A stretch of DNA of 32,811 bases, from NCBI GenBank assembly GCA_049889215.1, contig JBMHDV010000017.1:1-32811 (forward strand), written 5' to 3'. A program made the translations under genes and the position numbers. The stretch is from UBA817 sp049889215. GTDB taxonomy: Bacteria > Margulisbacteria > Marinamargulisbacteria > UBA817. This document shows positions 17,875 through 26,032 of this stretch, piece by piece (position 1 is the first letter of the stretch; the number at the start of each line of letters is the position of its first letter). The notes under the pieces are model-generated. The model made no database searches. It was not told the DNA's origin and saw nothing but the letters and a program-made list of their open reading frames with translations.

Positions 17875-18182
17875 TGAGTAAAAAAAAGGTTAAACTAAAC
17901 CAGCAAGAATCTGAAAATTTAATGCCCATTATTCGGGAATTTAATAAAATTACCTCAGCCGTCAATGCCTTACTTGGCAAACGCGTTGAATCCAAAGAGA
18001 AAAAGATTTCCGTCATGGTCAGTCGCATTAAACGACCAGACGAAAAAACATCACAAATTAAAGTGCAGAGTGTGGAGTTTTCTAAGGGGTTTTTAAGTAA
18101 AATTCGAAAAAAAGGAAAAAAGAAAGATAATCAATCAGAATGGGATGATGGATTTACTGAAAAACGAGGATTCGTTATTTAA
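17874..18182 (+). CDS. Small basic protein, unknown function
   Basis: About 102 aa, strongly Lys/Arg-rich at both ends (MSKKKVK near the start, KIRKKGKKKDN towards the end). No family is recognised. I place the start at ATG 17874 rather than TTG 17871 because GAGG lies 7 nt before the ATG and the ATG overlaps the previous stop as TGATG. Its own stop overlaps the aroA start (TAATG), so the three genes are translated in series. The charge would suit binding to nucleic acid or to the acidic upstream protein. Neither is shown. Confidence 0.78.
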   Translation: MSKKKVKLNQQESENLMPIIREFNKITSAVNALLGKRVESKEKKISVMVSRIKRPDEKTSQIKVQSVEFSKGFLSKIRKKGKKKDNQSEWDDGFTEKRGFVI

Positions 18183-19453
18183 TGTCATCCGCAGTGATTA
18201 TCGATAGTATCCCTGGCGATAAAAGCATTTCTCACCGTGCCATTATTATTGGTTCGCTGGCCAATGGAACAACTCACTTTAACGGTTTTTTATGTTCAGA
18301 TGACTGCCTACATACACTAAAAATATTTCAGCAGCTGGGGGTAGAAATTGTTCAGGATGGGACATCAGTAACGGTTCATGGTCGTGGTCCAGGTGCATTA
18401 AAGTCACCAAACACCGCCTTAGATGTCGGTAACTCAGGCACGGGCATTCGCTTAATCACAGGTGCGTTGGCAGGCACAGAAGTAACGGCTACGATTTCAG
18501 GGGACCATTCCATACAACAACGGCCCATGCAACGCATTGTGGAACCATTAAGCCAAATGGGAGCCAACATTGTTGCAAATAGCAAAAAACCGCCTCTAGA
18601 AATCAAAGGAAACCCCAATTTAATTCCCAATACATCCTATGCCATGCCAGTTGCCAGTGCACAAGTAAAATCAGCAATACTATTAGCTGGTGTTGCTGCC
18701 AATGTTCCAGTTCAAGTAATAGAGCCAGAAGCGTGTCGTGATCATACAGAACGAATGCTTAACTTATTTGGTGCAAAATTAGAGTCAAAAAATGGCGTTA
18801 TTGATTTATTAGAATCTAACTTATTAGCGCCTGAAAATTCAGTTCAAATTCCAGCCGATATTTCCTCGGCATTATTTTTTATTTGTTATGCGCTGATGAG
18901 CAATACCCCGATGGTCCTGAACCATATTGGTTTAAACGAGTCTCGAATTGGGTGTTTAACGGTTTTGAAATTGATGGGGGCCGATATTAATATTAAGCAC
19001 CATAATCAATCGTATGAACCCATGGGTGATATTCACATTCAGCCATCGCAGCATCAAAAGAACATCGATGTGCCACTTGAGTTAATTCCAAATGTTATTG
19101 ACGAACTACCCATCTTAGCCACATTGGCTTTAACACAGTCTGGCACTTTTAAAGTGCGAGGTGCGGAAGAATTACGAGTGAAAGAATCTGATCGTATTGC
19201 TGGCATTTGTCGCTTGGTATCAGCGTTGGGTGGCCAGGTCACAGAATACGATGATGGCTTCGATATAACAGGGCCGTTAACGGCGCCACGTGAATTTGAG
19301 TTTGATGCCCATTTTGATCATCGTTTGGCCATGTCTGCCAGCATTGCAGCAAGTGTATTCGATGTTAAGGCAACCATTATAGGTAAAGACAGCATTCAAA
19401 CATCCTTTCCAAACTTTGGCGATATTTTGTCACAACTGATACAAAAAACTTAA
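18182..19453 (+). CDS. aroA: 3-phosphoshikimate 1-carboxyvinyltransferase (EPSP synthase)
   Basis: Sixth step of the shikimate pathway: transfers enolpyruvyl from PEP to shikimate 3-phosphate. At 423 aa the length is normal. GDKSISHR with Lys14 is the PEP/S3P-binding start motif, DVGNSGTGIRL (81-91) is the second phosphate-binding loop, SGDHSIQQRPM follows, and EELRVKESDRI is the conserved C-domain motif. The loop wording is closer to the class II than the class I enzyme. The N-terminus is a few residues shorter than usual, with only 12 residues before GDKS. The ATG overlaps the previous stop (TAATG). It ends the small operon begun at 17101. Confidence 0.96.
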   Translation: MSSAVIIDSIPGDKSISHRAIIIGSLANGTTHFNGFLCSDDCLHTLKIFQQLGVEIVQDGTSVTVHGRGPGALKSPNTALDVGNSGTGIRLITGALAGTEVTATISGDHSIQQRPMQRIVEPLSQMGANIVANSKKPPLEIKGNPNLIPNTSYAMPVASAQVKSAILLAGVAANVPVQVIEPEACRDHTERMLNLFGAKLESKNGVIDLLESNLLAPENSVQIPADISSALFFICYALMSNTPMVLNHIGLNESRIGCLTVLKLMGADINIKHHNQSYEPMGDIHIQPSQHQKNIDVPLELIPNVIDELPILATLALTQSGTFKVRGAEELRVKESDRIAGICRLVSALGGQVTEYDDGFDITGPLTAPREFEFDAHFDHRLAMSASIAASVFDVKATIIGKDSIQTSFPNFGDILSQLIQKT

Positions 19454-19485
19454 TTTAATTTAGCCACAATAATGGTGAATTAAGT
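19448..19485 (+). terminator. Possible hairpin between aroA and hisD
   Basis: ACTTAATT (19448-19455) and AATTAAGT (19478-19485) are perfect inverted 8-nt arms, and CCA/TGG can pair inside the 22-nt loop. The stem is A/T-only and not followed by a clear T run. It overlaps the aroA stop and sits just before the hisD promoter. It may be a weak terminator or an operator-like palindrome. Confidence 0.25.
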
Positions 19486-19491
19486 ATTATT

Positions 19492-19500
19492 TGGTATAGT
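19492..19500 (+). promoter_or_regulatory. Extended -10 promoter of hisD (leaderless)
   Basis: TGG-TATAGT is an extended -10 that ends 6 nt before the hisD ATG. The -35 is weak, as is common with TGn promoters. No Shine-Dalgarno sequence is present. It may drive the whole overlapping gene chain through to 25868. Confidence 0.55.
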
Positions 19501-19506
19501 AGAGTT

Positions 19507-20787
19507 ATGTTTAATCACGTTACGGGCTTATCAGCATTAAAACAATGGATGGACGAGCATCAACTCACCACATCCGCAATTGATATGACCATTTTTAATC
19601 AAGTCAATGACATCAAAAATGAAGTGATTGCCAATGGGGATCAGGCGTTATGTGATTTAACCAAGCAGTTTGATCAAGTATCACTAAGTAAAGATCAATT
19701 AATCGTCCCACAATCCGAACTCAAAGCCGCATACAATTCAGTTTCCAAAGATGTTGTAACTGCCTTAAAAAATGCCGCTCAAAATATTCGAGAGTATCAT
19801 TTAAAGCAGCGCCCAAACGATTGGCAAGATCAAACCACAGGCCGCACCTACGGTGTTCAATACCGGCCCCTTGATGCGGTTGGTTTATATGTTCCTGGCG
19901 GTCGCGCCGCGTACCCAAGTTCAGTGTTAATGACAGCCATTCCAGCGGTTATAGCTGGGTGCAAACGCATTGTCATGGTGTCACCACCAACGGGGGGGCA
20001 AATACCACCTATCGTATTGGTTGCGGCTGATATTGCAGGGGTAACAGAGGTCATCCAAGTAGGAGGAGCGCAAGCTGTTTTTGGCTTGGCTTATGGGACA
20101 TCATTGATTTCCCCAGTTGATAAAATTGTTGGTCCAGGCAACCGGTATGTCACAGCGGCCAAGCAAATGGTGTATGGAGTGGTTGATATCGATAAGCCTG
20201 CAGGTCCATCTGAGGTTTGTGTTGTGGTTGATCAATCAAACTACACAGCATATGCTGCTGCAGAGATGTGGGCACAGTTGGAGCATGATCCTGACGCATC
20301 AGCAATTTGCATAGTTAAAGATGATGCATTGGTTCCAGAGATTCAAAAGCACGCAACTGATCAACTAAACCATCTAAATCGGCAAGAAATTTTAGCAGAG
20401 TCCAAGCAAAATGGTGTGATTGTAACAGTTAACAATCAAGACGAGCTAATTACCACCATAAACCACTGCGCATCCGAGCATTTGGTACTTATTTCAGATC
20501 AACCAGCGGATATTCGTAAACAAGTGAATCATGCAGGTTCAATTTTTTGTGGCCCATATACGCCTGTTACCTTGGGGGATTATTATGCTGGCCCAAACCA
20601 TGTCTTACCAACGGCACGATCAGCCAGGTTTGCGTCTCCTTTGGGTGTTATGGATTTTGTAAAGTATTCATCTTACTTGGAGTACACGCATTCAGAACTG
20701 GAATCGGTGGCTAAAGATATTGATGCACTAACAACAGTAGAGGGTTTTGATGGCCATAACCAGGCTGTTAAGGTTCGTTTAAAATGA
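19507..20787 (+). CDS. hisD: Histidinol dehydrogenase
   Basis: Zinc-dependent, NAD-linked enzyme for the last two oxidations of histidine synthesis, L-histidinol to L-histidine. The 426-aa length is typical. GLYVPGGRAAYPSSVLM is the conserved glycine-rich block. VGPGNRYVTAAK and DKPAGPSE follow, QLEHDPDA carries the zinc-ligand Gln and His, the catalytic Glu324-His325 pair lies in ASEHL, and the GPNHVLPT block is intact. No other his gene is adjacent. The stop overlaps the next ATG (ATGA), so the RNase H gene is translationally coupled to it. Confidence 0.97.
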   Translation: MFNHVTGLSALKQWMDEHQLTTSAIDMTIFNQVNDIKNEVIANGDQALCDLTKQFDQVSLSKDQLIVPQSELKAAYNSVSKDVVTALKNAAQNIREYHLKQRPNDWQDQTTGRTYGVQYRPLDAVGLYVPGGRAAYPSSVLMTAIPAVIAGCKRIVMVSPPTGGQIPPIVLVAADIAGVTEVIQVGGAQAVFGLAYGTSLISPVDKIVGPGNRYVTAAKQMVYGVVDIDKPAGPSEVCVVVDQSNYTAYAAAEMWAQLEHDPDASAICIVKDDALVPEIQKHATDQLNHLNRQEILAESKQNGVIVTVNNQDELITTINHCASEHLVLISDQPADIRKQVNHAGSIFCGPYTPVTLGDYYAGPNHVLPTARSARFASPLGVMDFVKYSSYLEYTHSELESVAKDIDALTTVEGFDGHNQAVKVRLK

Positions 20788-21386
20788 GTAAGCAAAAATG
20801 GTATGTGGTTTGGTCGGGTCAAACACCTGGTATTTATACAACATGGGATGATGCAAAAGCGCAAGTGAATGGTGTTAAAGGAGCAAAATATCAGTCATTC
20901 AAGACACAATGGGCAGCTGAAGAAGCATTTCGAGTTGGCCCTGATTCTTTTCAAGACTTACAGGCAAAAGTAGTGCCAGATATTATTGAAAATAGCATTG
21001 CGGTTGATGCGGCCTGTAGTGGAAACCCTGGAATTGTTGAATACCAAGGAGTTTATACCGGAACTGGAACCCCTGTTTTTCATAAAAAAATTGATGGATT
21101 AGGTACAAATAACCTTGGGGAGTTTTTAGCTATTGTCCATGCATTGGCTTGGCAAGCCCAAGAAGGGGTAACGATTCCCATTTATTCAGACTCTGATGTA
21201 GCCATTGGTTGGGTAAAGAAGGGCGCTTGTAAAACAACCTTAGAAAAGTCACCCAAAACAGCCCCTATTTTCGAGTTAATTGATCGTGCTCAGGGATGGT
21301 TAAAAGAAAATGAATTTTCACAAGATATTTTAAAATGGTTAACCAGCGATTGGGGCGAGATCCCTGCAGATTTTGGGAGAAAATAA
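20784..21386 (+). CDS. RNase H with N-terminal viroplasmin-type domain
   Basis: Degrades the RNA strand of RNA-DNA hybrids. Residues 1-45 form the small hybrid-binding module (KWYVVWSGQTPGIYTTWDDAK ending in AAEEAF) shared with eukaryotic RNase H1 and caulimovirus protein VI. Residues about 70-200 form the RNase H fold: Asp75 in VDAACSGNPG, Glu113 in NNLGEFLA, Asp136 in YSDSDVAIGW, and the last acidic residue in the closing ADFGRK. The four-acid site is therefore complete. At 200 aa it matches bacterial proteins of this type. It overlaps hisD by ATGA, and its own stop overlaps the response-regulator start by TAATG. Confidence 0.92.
   Translation: MSKQKWYVVWSGQTPGIYTTWDDAKAQVNGVKGAKYQSFKTQWAAEEAFRVGPDSFQDLQAKVVPDIIENSIAVDAACSGNPGIVEYQGVYTGTGTPVFHKKIDGLGTNNLGEFLAIVHALAWQAQEGVTIPIYSDSDVAIGWVKKGACKTTLEKSPKTAPIFELIDRAQGWLKENEFSQDILKWLTSDWGEIPADFGRK
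21375..21379 (+). promoter_or_regulatory. Ribosome-binding site that fixes the response-regulator start
   Basis: GGGAG lies 6 nt before ATG 21386, inside the end of the RNase H gene. It supports ATG 21386 over the upstream in-frame start at 21335. Confidence 0.7.
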
Positions 21387-22405
21387 TGTTTAATTTTTCA
21401 ATAACAAAGAAAGAAGAAGTAAAATCGAATATTTTGTATATTGATAATGATGAAAAATATCATTTTATTATTACTGAGATTTTAAATAATTATGCAAGTG
21501 TTACAGTTGCAAAATCTGTTGAGGATGCGATAGAGGTATTCAATAAAGAGTCTCATTGGGATCTTGTATTTTTATGTGTAGATAATATCGATCATGCAAG
21601 AATCATGAATGCCAGTACGTTAGAAAATTCTAATTATCCTGAAATTATTTTAGTTACATCCCACCTCGATGCGATTCATTTGTATGAGTTGGTTGCTGTT
21701 TATGGTGCACAAGATTATATTACGAAGCCATTTTCAAACAAGCGTATAATTGAGTTTGTAGAGTTTTTGAATCAAAAAAACAAACCAAGAAATATTTACA
21801 AAGAACGACTCATGCAAGATATTCACTTTTTTAATGATACAATACATTCATTATCAGAGCATTATCAAACTCAAATGCCTGTCTTGGCTTTTGAGTCCTT
21901 GGATGTACATATTGAAAAGTTATTGGATGTTCGCCAAAAACTTGAATCATTAAATCCATTCTCTAAAATTCAACGGCCAAATATATTATTTATAGACGAT
22001 GAGAAAAATATCATCGATGTTTACCAACAATTTGTGAAAGATAAACCATTTAACCCATTTTTTTCTGGTAGTTTAAAAGAGTCACGACAAGTGCTTGAAG
22101 AAAAAGATATTGAACTGATTATATTGGATTTAGGCTTGCCAGATGGTCATGGGATTGGCCTTTTAAAGGAAATCTATAGCAAAGACCCGTTGGACACATC
22201 ATTGCCAGATGTGATTGTTATAAGCAGTTATTACGAAAAAACAACCGTTATTGAAGTTATTAATGCAGGAGCTAAAATCTTTATTAATAAGCCAATGACC
22301 TACAAAAAGTTTATCTCAGTCATTAATCAGTTAACCTTCTTACGATTTATGAGAAAAGAGCTTGCATTAAAAAAGTTGGAAATGAAAAGTAATTATGTTA
22401 TGTAG
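21386..22405 (+). CDS. Double-receiver response regulator, first receiver degenerate
   Basis: A 339-aa protein of two CheY-like receiver domains and no output domain. Receiver 1 (about 14-130) begins NILYIDNDE and retains the Thr/Ser (LVTSH) and Lys (TKPF), but the phospho-acceptor position in DLVFLCVDN is Cys64 instead of Asp. Receiver 2 (about 195-325) is complete: IDDE acidic pair, acceptor Asp248 in ILDLGLPDGHG, VISSY, and Lys in NKPM. A helical linker joins them. It would act by phosphorylation-dependent protein binding or as a phosphorelay intermediate, not as a DNA-binding regulator. The start is set by GGGAG and TAATG overlap with the RNase H gene. It is the only response regulator seen near three histidine kinases, so it is a candidate partner for them. 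Confidence 0.88.
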   Translation: MFNFSITKKEEVKSNILYIDNDEKYHFIITEILNNYASVTVAKSVEDAIEVFNKESHWDLVFLCVDNIDHARIMNASTLENSNYPEIILVTSHLDAIHLYELVAVYGAQDYITKPFSNKRIIEFVEFLNQKNKPRNIYKERLMQDIHFFNDTIHSLSEHYQTQMPVLAFESLDVHIEKLLDVRQKLESLNPFSKIQRPNILFIDDEKNIIDVYQQFVKDKPFNPFFSGSLKESRQVLEEKDIELIILDLGLPDGHGIGLLKEIYSKDPLDTSLPDVIVISSYYEKTTVIEVINAGAKIFINKPMTYKKFISVINQLTFLRFMRKELALKKLEMKSNYVM

Positions 22406-22748
22406 CTTTACAAATTCACAAAAAAAGGTTAATTTTACTAATGAATCCCTTAAAATGAGAGTTACAAAAAAAATGTTCAAAAAAAATACCATGTTTTTTA
22501 CTAACTGTTTAGTTTTTACACAAAAGAAATATGTTTCACTTAGTATTCCTAAGCCTTCTGCAGCTTTGCTAGCTGTTTTTTTCGTTCTGGCAAGCGTTCC
22601 TGTTGCCAATGCAGATGATACTTGCACTGCTGATTATTCTTTGCAAGGGTATCCAAACCAAACAGTTGCATTTGACAAGGTGCTTTTTGGGGTCGCAGTC
22701 ACAAGTGCATTAAAGTTGTTAGAGATTGTTCTAAATAGGGATAGATGA
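22395..22748 (+). CDS. Small exported or membrane protein coupled to the first terpene-synthase-like gene
   Basis: Up to 117 aa, no recognised family. A Lys-rich N-terminal stretch leads into a hydrophobic core (about 55-70) ending VANA before DD, which looks like a Sec signal peptide with an AxA cleavage site. About 25 polar residues with one Cys follow, then a second hydrophobic segment (about 97-112). The start is uncertain: ATG 22395 overlaps the response-regulator stop, while in-frame ATG 22455 and 22473 give a more normal signal peptide length. None has a good ribosome-binding site. The stop overlaps the next ATG (ATGA), which argues that it is a real gene and is made with the 22745 protein. 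Confidence 0.6.
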   Translation: MLCSFTNSQKKVNFTNESLKMRVTKKMFKKNTMFFTNCLVFTQKKYVSLSIPKPSAALLAVFFVLASVPVANADDTCTADYSLQGYPNQTVAFDKVLFGVAVTSALKLLEIVLNRDR

Positions 22749-24475
22749 AAAAGAGGATATCCTTCATTCCAAAGGAGCTTCCAGGTAACATACTGTTTAC
22801 ACATAACAGAGAGTTTATTTTACTTGGCTTATTTATAGTTTCATCATCATTATACATAACACATCCCGGCGAAAGTTCGGCAGATGAGTCATTAAATATT
22901 AGTAATAATGATGGCAGTAATAAGTATCCTGTTGCCAGTGAAAGTACGATTCTGCTTAGCATTACTGTAGGTTCAGCACTTGTTTTTTTAGTGGACTATT
23001 TTTGTAAGTGCGCCAGAAAATACTCATCAATTGAGTCAATCGATTCACCTAAAAAAAATCAACCGAAACGACCACGGTCAAATTCAGAATCATATGACCA
23101 TAAAAACTTATATCGCGATGAAGCTGAAAAGAATGAATTGATTCGGGTAGGGACGTTTTTTAAACCCAATTTTTTTCCAGAATACGTTTCTAATACGAAT
23201 ATTATGTTACAAATGAAAACACCGCTTGGCATTGTAACTGATATGACGTTTTTTACTGACTTATACTCAAACCCACCTAAGTTAACTCGAAAGAACCTTC
23301 ATCATATACAGACAGCAAGTCGTAGATTTGCAAAAGACAATCATATTTATAAAGGTAAAAAACTAACACATTTGTTAGAAGTAACCAATGTGCCCGGTTT
23401 GGTTTATGCGAAGTACAAGTCAATTACTGAAAAAGAAGCAATCATTTTATCCAATTGGATCATTGCATTATTTGCAGTGGACGATCGCTTTGATCTTGCA
23501 AGAAATAAAAATATTTCAGAAAGCTCTGCTGTAAAGGCATTGGCCAAAATTAAAACAAATGTTTTATATAAAATTGCTGAAACCCCAACAAAGGAATTGA
23601 ATGAAGTTTATAGGGAAATACTCAATCAGAATTCAAGTTCAACAGAAGAAGAAATCACCATCCCAGTAGAAGTTCGTGCACTTGCAAATGCATTCAGAGC
23701 TTTTTTAGATCATATTAAGCATTTTGAAAATACACGAACACTTACTCAACAATGGATTAATTCTTTTGAAGATTATATTAATGCGGTTGTTAATGAAAAA
23801 GCACTTGAAGAAAGACAGGACCCTCAAGAGTTTTATGGCGATAAAGCGGATCAAATTAGAAATGAAGCCTGTGGTGGGTTACATGCATTTAAATTAGGTG
23901 CGCTTCTAAAGGGTGTTGATATTGATAATTTTGAAAAACAAAGTGGGATTAAAGATTTAGCAAAACAAGTGTGTGCTCATGTCCAATGGTTTAATGATTT
24001 AACATCGTATCATAAAGAAAAAAAAGAGTTTGAAAAAAGTCATCCAAATAAAATATTTTCGAAGCACTTAGTGTTCAATAAAGTTGCTTTATTAGCCAGA
24101 GATCTTGTAAAAAAGCATCCTGAAACTATAATAACAGCAGAAAACATTCGTGCAAGTGACCAAGTATGGTTAGATATGGAACAACGTGCATTTCAGCAAC
24201 TGCACCACGAAGTTAATCAACTGCATACAACGTTAAATATTCGATTATTAGACTTAATTGCTGATCTTAAAACATGTGCATCATCCACCTTAATTAACTG
24301 GCAGTTAATCTATTTAAATGATTTGCATGGGTGGTTAAATGGTCAAGTTCCCTGGGCAACTTTTTCAGATCGATATGCTTTGTCAGGAAAAATAGATCAA
24401 GATAAAGCAAATGACTATCTTGTTCAAGTTATGCAACCAAACGTTCCGCTGAGGGGTGGCATTTCACTAGTCTAA
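22745..24475 (+). CDS. Membrane-anchored class I terpene-synthase-like protein (module 1)
   Basis: 576 aa. Two hydrophobic segments (about 24-39 and 67-87) precede a basic linker and an all-helical domain (about 140-560). The domain carries the class I terpene synthase hallmarks: the Asp-rich motif DDRFD at 246-250, the NSE triad NDLTSYHKE at 417-425 (Asn417, Ser421, Glu425), Arg372 lying 45 residues before the triad where bacterial synthases place the diphosphate sensor, and an Arg-Tyr pair at 543-544 near the C-terminus. With these intact it should ionise a prenyl diphosphate using Mg2+. The substrate and product cannot be read. Bacterial terpene synthases are normally soluble, so the membrane anchors are odd. 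ATGA overlap couples it to the 22395 gene, and a kinase follows 19 nt later. Confidence 0.85.
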   Translation: MKKRISFIPKELPGNILFTHNREFILLGLFIVSSSLYITHPGESSADESLNISNNDGSNKYPVASESTILLSITVGSALVFLVDYFCKCARKYSSIESIDSPKKNQPKRPRSNSESYDHKNLYRDEAEKNELIRVGTFFKPNFFPEYVSNTNIMLQMKTPLGIVTDMTFFTDLYSNPPKLTRKNLHHIQTASRRFAKDNHIYKGKKLTHLLEVTNVPGLVYAKYKSITEKEAIILSNWIIALFAVDDRFDLARNKNISESSAVKALAKIKTNVLYKIAETPTKELNEVYREILNQNSSSTEEEITIPVEVRALANAFRAFLDHIKHFENTRTLTQQWINSFEDYINAVVNEKALEERQDPQEFYGDKADQIRNEACGGLHAFKLGALLKGVDIDNFEKQSGIKDLAKQVCAHVQWFNDLTSYHKEKKEFEKSHPNKIFSKHLVFNKVALLARDLVKKHPETIITAENIRASDQVWLDMEQRAFQQLHHEVNQLHTTLNIRLLDLIADLKTCASSTLINWQLIYLNDLHGWLNGQVPWATFSDRYALSGKIDQDKANDYLVQVMQPNVPLRGGISLV

Positions 24476-24494
24476 AAAAGGCGATTTAATACAA

Positions 24495-25868
24495 TTGATC
24501 AGATTATCTAGTTACCAAAATTCCCTCACAAAAGAACAGCAGGTTAAAGCTAAGTTAACACAGGCATTAACGTTAACATTACTTGTCGTTGCAACACCGT
24601 TTTATTTTATTTTTAATTACGCTGCACCAAGATTAGGGATGTCGATTCTTATTATTGTTACCTTTTATCTGATATCGTTGTTATGCAATTATTTTGGTCG
24701 ATTAAATATAAGCCGCGGAGTATTTCTAGTTAATACAATTTTAGGCACATTTTATTACAGTCACGTGACACCGCATAACGCGGGTGTTCATTTGGTGTTT
24801 TTTGCGTGTTTGGGGTATCCATTTATTATTTTTGATAAAAACGAAAAATGGTTAAGGTATATTTTTGTTGCCATACCATTTGGTTTTTTGATGTTGCATA
24901 CCAAAGATAAATCCTTTCTACAGGAAATTACAATGGCCCCGCAATACGAGTCATTTATTTACGGTTTTGCTCTATTTTTTGTTGGTTTAAAAATTTCGCT
25001 AAGTTTTTATTATTTTGTAACTGAGATTACGAAATCTCAAAATCAACTTGCTTTAAAAAATCAGGATTTAGAAAAGGCATTAATTAAATTAAAGCAAAGC
25101 CGAGACTCACAGCTGGTATTATCCCAACATGCAGATTATGCACGATTGGTTCAAAGCATAGCGCATGAATTTAAAAATCCATTGCAAATGTTGCAGGGAA
25201 CAGCTGAAATTGGCTTACTAAGAGACCAATCAAATAAGGAAGTGTTTTCGACAATTATAAGTAGTGTCGAACGCTTAAATAATGTGATTCAGCCCATGCT
25301 GACGTACTTAAATACAAATAATAATTATGAATTTCAACCATTTGAACTCATTGAAACAGTTAAGGATATTTTGCTGTTAAGTAAAGCAAATTGTAAAGCT
25401 AAGGGAATTGAACTTGAGTTAATTAACCAGGCTCAAACTCACACAACATATGGCGATTCAACCGCAATTGGGCAGGTATTTATTAATTTAATTACCAATG
25501 CAATTGATGCAATTGGGTCAGATGGGCATATTAAGATCAATGTTTTTAACGATGCATTTTTGAGCAATCATCAAGTGGTTGATGGCATTTGCATCCAAGT
25601 AAAAGATACTGGTAGTGGTATTGCGAAAGACCAAATAAAGTTTGTTTTTTCTCCTTATGAATCGTCAAAAAAAGATGCCAATAATGTTGGGTTAGGATTA
25701 ACCATCGTATCGAAAATAATTAAAGAGCATGCCGGGTTAATTTCAATTGATTCTAAATTAAATTATGGCACAACTGTTACTGTATGGTTACCAACGAGTG
25801 GAGACACGGTATCAAAAACAAAACAATCCGATTTTTTTGAAATTAATAGTGAAGATTTTGAAAATTAG
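24495..25868 (+). CDS. Polytopic membrane histidine kinase (module 1)
   Basis: 457 aa. Six hydrophobic segments lie at about 21-44, 49-67, 75-91, 96-113, 121-137 and 153-173, with no PAS or HAMP domain. A short coiled linker (178-205) follows. The H-box AHEFKNPLQML contains phospho-acceptor His224. The ATP-binding domain has the N-box NLITNAIDAI, the G1 box DTGSGI and the G2 box GLGL. The C-terminal tail FEINSEDFE is shared with the second kinase. The start is TTG 24495, with a weak AAAGG site 13 nt upstream; no ATG precedes the first membrane segment. Hydrophobic input through the membrane domain would suit a lipid-like or membrane signal. It is paired with the preceding terpene-synthase-like gene. 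Confidence 0.93.
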   Translation: MIRLSSYQNSLTKEQQVKAKLTQALTLTLLVVATPFYFIFNYAAPRLGMSILIIVTFYLISLLCNYFGRLNISRGVFLVNTILGTFYYSHVTPHNAGVHLVFFACLGYPFIIFDKNEKWLRYIFVAIPFGFLMLHTKDKSFLQEITMAPQYESFIYGFALFFVGLKISLSFYYFVTEITKSQNQLALKNQDLEKALIKLKQSRDSQLVLSQHADYARLVQSIAHEFKNPLQMLQGTAEIGLLRDQSNKEVFSTIISSVERLNNVIQPMLTYLNTNNNYEFQPFELIETVKDILLLSKANCKAKGIELELINQAQTHTTYGDSTAIGQVFINLITNAIDAIGSDGHIKINVFNDAFLSNHQVVDGICIQVKDTGSGIAKDQIKFVFSPYESSKKDANNVGLGLTIVSKIIKEHAGLISIDSKLNYGTTVTVWLPTSGDTVSKTKQSDFFEINSEDFEN

Positions 25869-25886
25869 GCATATTCTCAATATAAT
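25858..25886 (+). promoter_or_regulatory. Promoter of module 2
   Basis: TTGAAA (25858-25863), an exact 17-nt spacer and TATAAT (25881-25886). The -35 lies inside the last codons of the first kinase gene. It predicts a transcript starting near 25893 with a leader of about 140 nt before the small ORF at 26033. This is the best consensus promoter in the window. Confidence 0.7.
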
Positions 25887-26032
25887 CACAAAATAAAATA
25901 ATGACTTTTACATCAATGTATATTCATTGAAAATCAGAAATAGAGCCATTGATGTCGTTTATGATGAATCAAAAAAATAAAGAACAAATATTAATGAGAG
26001 TAATAAAAAAAAGTTGGAAATAAAGGTTAAAT

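Noticed and set aside
22745..24475. Reading the module proteins as trans-prenyltransferases (FPP/GGPP synthase-like).
   Set aside because: Those have two Asp-rich DDxxD motifs; here the second site is an NSE/DTE-type motif, as in terpene synthases.
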